Below, piece by piece: positions 6,205-7,481 of a stretch of DNA of 7,481 nt; the stretch's first letter is position 1, and the number at the start of each line of letters is the position of its first letter. The notes beneath the pieces are model-generated. The model worked only from the letters and a program-made list of their open reading frames with translations, ran no database searches and was not told the origin of the DNA. The translations under genes and the position numbers were made by a program. This stretch comes from Bacteroidales bacterium GP1 (lineage in GTDB: Bacteria > Bacteroidota > Bacteroidia > Bacteroidales > Muribaculaceae), in the NCBI GenBank assembly GCA_001701105.1, contig DAAI01000029.1, forward strand, positions 34,260 to 41,740, read 5' to 3'.

Positions 6205-7415
6205 TGTGCCACCAGACGGCAAATATTAACTATGACATCGGTAGCCTTCTCCATACTTTGGATAGCCACATACTCATAACGTCCGTGGAAGTTCTCGCCA
6301 CCTGCAAAGATATTGGGACAAGGAAGACCCTTGAAAGAGAGCTGGGCTCCGTCCGTACCGCCACGGATGGGCTGCACATGGGGCTCGATACCGGCTTCGC
6401 GCATGGCCTCCTCAGCCAGAGTGATGATGTGCATCACCGGCTCTATCTTCTCACGCATGTTGTAATACTGATCGTTGATCTCTGCAGTGCAGCTGCCCGG
6501 GAATTCCTCGTTGGTCTTTGCCACGAGATGCTCTATCTCGCGCTTGCGGCTCTCAAAGCGCGAGCGGTCATGGTCACGGATAATATAGTGGAGTGTAGTC
6601 TCTTCCACAGTGCCGTTTATGCCTACCAGATGATAGAAACCCTCATATCCCTCTGTATGCTCAGGAGTCTCCCAGCGGGGAAGCATGGCGATAAACTGAT
6701 TGGCCACCCTTATCGAATTGACCATCTTATGTTTTGCCGTGCCCGGATGGACGTTACGACCCTTGATGGTAATCTTAGCACCGGCAGCGTTGAAATTCTC
6801 ATATTCAAGCTCCCCTATAGCGCCACCGTCCATAGTATATGCGAAGTCACAGCCGAATCGCTCAACGTCAAACTTGTGAGCGCCCTTGCCGATCTCTTCG
6901 TCGGGATTGAATGCGATGCGTATCTTGCCATGCTTGATCTCCGGATGAGCCTGAAGATAGGCCACGGCTGAAATAATCTCAGCGATGCCGGCCTTGTCAT
7001 CAGCGCCAAGAAGAGTTGTGCCGTCGGTCACGATGAGATCCTGACCGAGATAATTGAGCATCTCCGGAAATTCTTCGGGCGAAAGGACGATTTTCTGCTC
7101 TTCATTGAGCACGATGTCACCACCTTTGTAGTTGACGATACGCGGATTTACATGCTTGCCACTCATGTCAGGTGCAGTATCGAGATGGGCTATAAATCCG
7201 ACTACCGGCACTTCCTTATCGCAGTTTGCCGGGAGAGTGGCCATCAGATAGCCATTTTCATCAAGAGAGATGTCTTCGAGGTGCATTTGCTCCAATTCGC
7301 CTTTAAGGTATTTTGCAAACTCCATCTGACCCGGTGTGGAGGGAGTCATATTTGTCTCGTCATCGCTCTGTGTGTCAAACTTCACATAGCGGAGAAATCT
7401 ATCTATTACGTTCAT
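6201..7415 (-). CDS. pepT: Peptidase T (aminotripeptidase)
   Basis: PepT is a cytoplasmic zinc aminopeptidase of the M20 family that removes the N-terminal residue from tripeptides, acting late in peptide turnover. The protein has 404 residues, close to the roughly 408 of enterobacterial PepT. The expected metal-site and catalytic motifs are all present: IAHLDT with H77 and D79, LLGADDKAG with D139/D140, PDEE with E173/E174, TMDGG with D196, and ENFHGRYE with H377. The dimerisation/lid region lies at about 210-320 and contains NVHPGTAK, typical of PepT. It starts at an ATG about 30 nt after a predicted transcription start and is the first gene of the pair, ending in an ATGA overlap with miaA. 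Nothing looks unusual or broken. Confidence 0.97.
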   Translation of the reverse strand: MNVIDRFLRYVKFDTQSDDETNMTPSTPGQMEFAKYLKGELEQMHLEDISLDENGYLMATLPANCDKEVPVVGFIAHLDTAPDMSGKHVNPRIVNYKGGDIVLNEEQKIVLSPEEFPEMLNYLGQDLIVTDGTTLLGADDKAGIAEIISAVAYLQAHPEIKHGKIRIAFNPDEEIGKGAHKFDVERFGCDFAYTMDGGAIGELEYENFNAAGAKITIKGRNVHPGTAKHKMVNSIRVANQFIAMLPRWETPEHTEGYEGFYHLVGINGTVEETTLHYIIRDHDRSRFESRKREIEHLVAKTNEEFPGSCTAEINDQYYNMREKIEPVMHIITLAEEAMREAGIEPHVQPIRGGTDGAQLSFKGLPCPNIFAGGENFHGRYEYVAIQSMEKATDVIVNICRLVAQ

Positions 7416-7451
7416 GATATAAGATTAAATGTTGGAATAAATTATCTCTTA

Positions 7452-7459
7452 CAAATTTA
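7452..7459 (-). promoter_or_regulatory. Bacteroidetes -7 element for pepT-miaA
   Basis: On the minus strand this reads TAAATTTG, a full match to TAnnTTTG. Transcription would start near 7445, leaving a leader of about 30 nt before the pepT ATG. The matching -33 element would fall at or just beyond the right edge of the window, so it cannot be checked here. A run of A residues upstream (7463-7470 read on the minus strand) fits an AT-rich promoter. Confidence 0.55.
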
Positions 7460-7481
7460 CAATTTTTTTTCTATAAATGAC

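Noticed and set aside
6189..6971. Plus-strand open frame of 260 codons opposite pepT
   Set aside because: It is antisense to the well-conserved pepT and has no family motif; treated as a shadow.

Overview
The window looks like chromosomal DNA of a gut-type Bacteroidales, and I infer something near Muribaculaceae. Three things support this. Promoter-like sites match the Bacteroidetes pattern (TTTG, about 20 bp, TAnnTTTG) upstream of the yitT-like gene and pepT. No start I examined depends on a recognisable Shine-Dalgarno sequence. The proteins (PepT, MiaA, a YitT-family membrane protein, a free-standing adenylation enzyme) are a typical mix for that order. The genus assignment is inference. 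All genes appear intact; I see no rRNA, tRNA, CRISPR array, insertion sequence or phage gene.

Left half (139-2783, minus strand): a tightly packed three-gene operon. A stand-alone NRPS-type amino-acid adenylation enzyme is followed after 1 nt by a GNAT acetyltransferase, which overlaps by 17 nt an alpha/beta hydrolase of the esterase-D/enterochelin-esterase type. No carrier-protein gene lies in the window. This looks like a small, poorly characterised pathway that activates an amino acid (the pocket hints at a basic one), modifies or transfers it, and hydrolyses an ester or thioester. It is the most unusual part of the window. Its promoter region contains a near-perfect 20-bp palindrome.

Middle (2784-4316): a 225-bp AT-rich divergent intergenic region, then on the plus strand a probably exported SGNH/GDSL-like hydrolase with an atypical catalytic block, and 48 nt later a second GNAT acetyltransferase.

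Right half (4317-7481): a good Bacteroidetes-type promoter drives a YitT/DUF2179 membrane protein. Its 3' end overlaps by 47 bp the 3' end of convergent miaA (tRNA dimethylallyltransferase). On the minus strand miaA follows pepT (tripeptidase) with an ATGA stop/start overlap, so pepT-miaA form a housekeeping operon read from a promoter at the right edge of the window.
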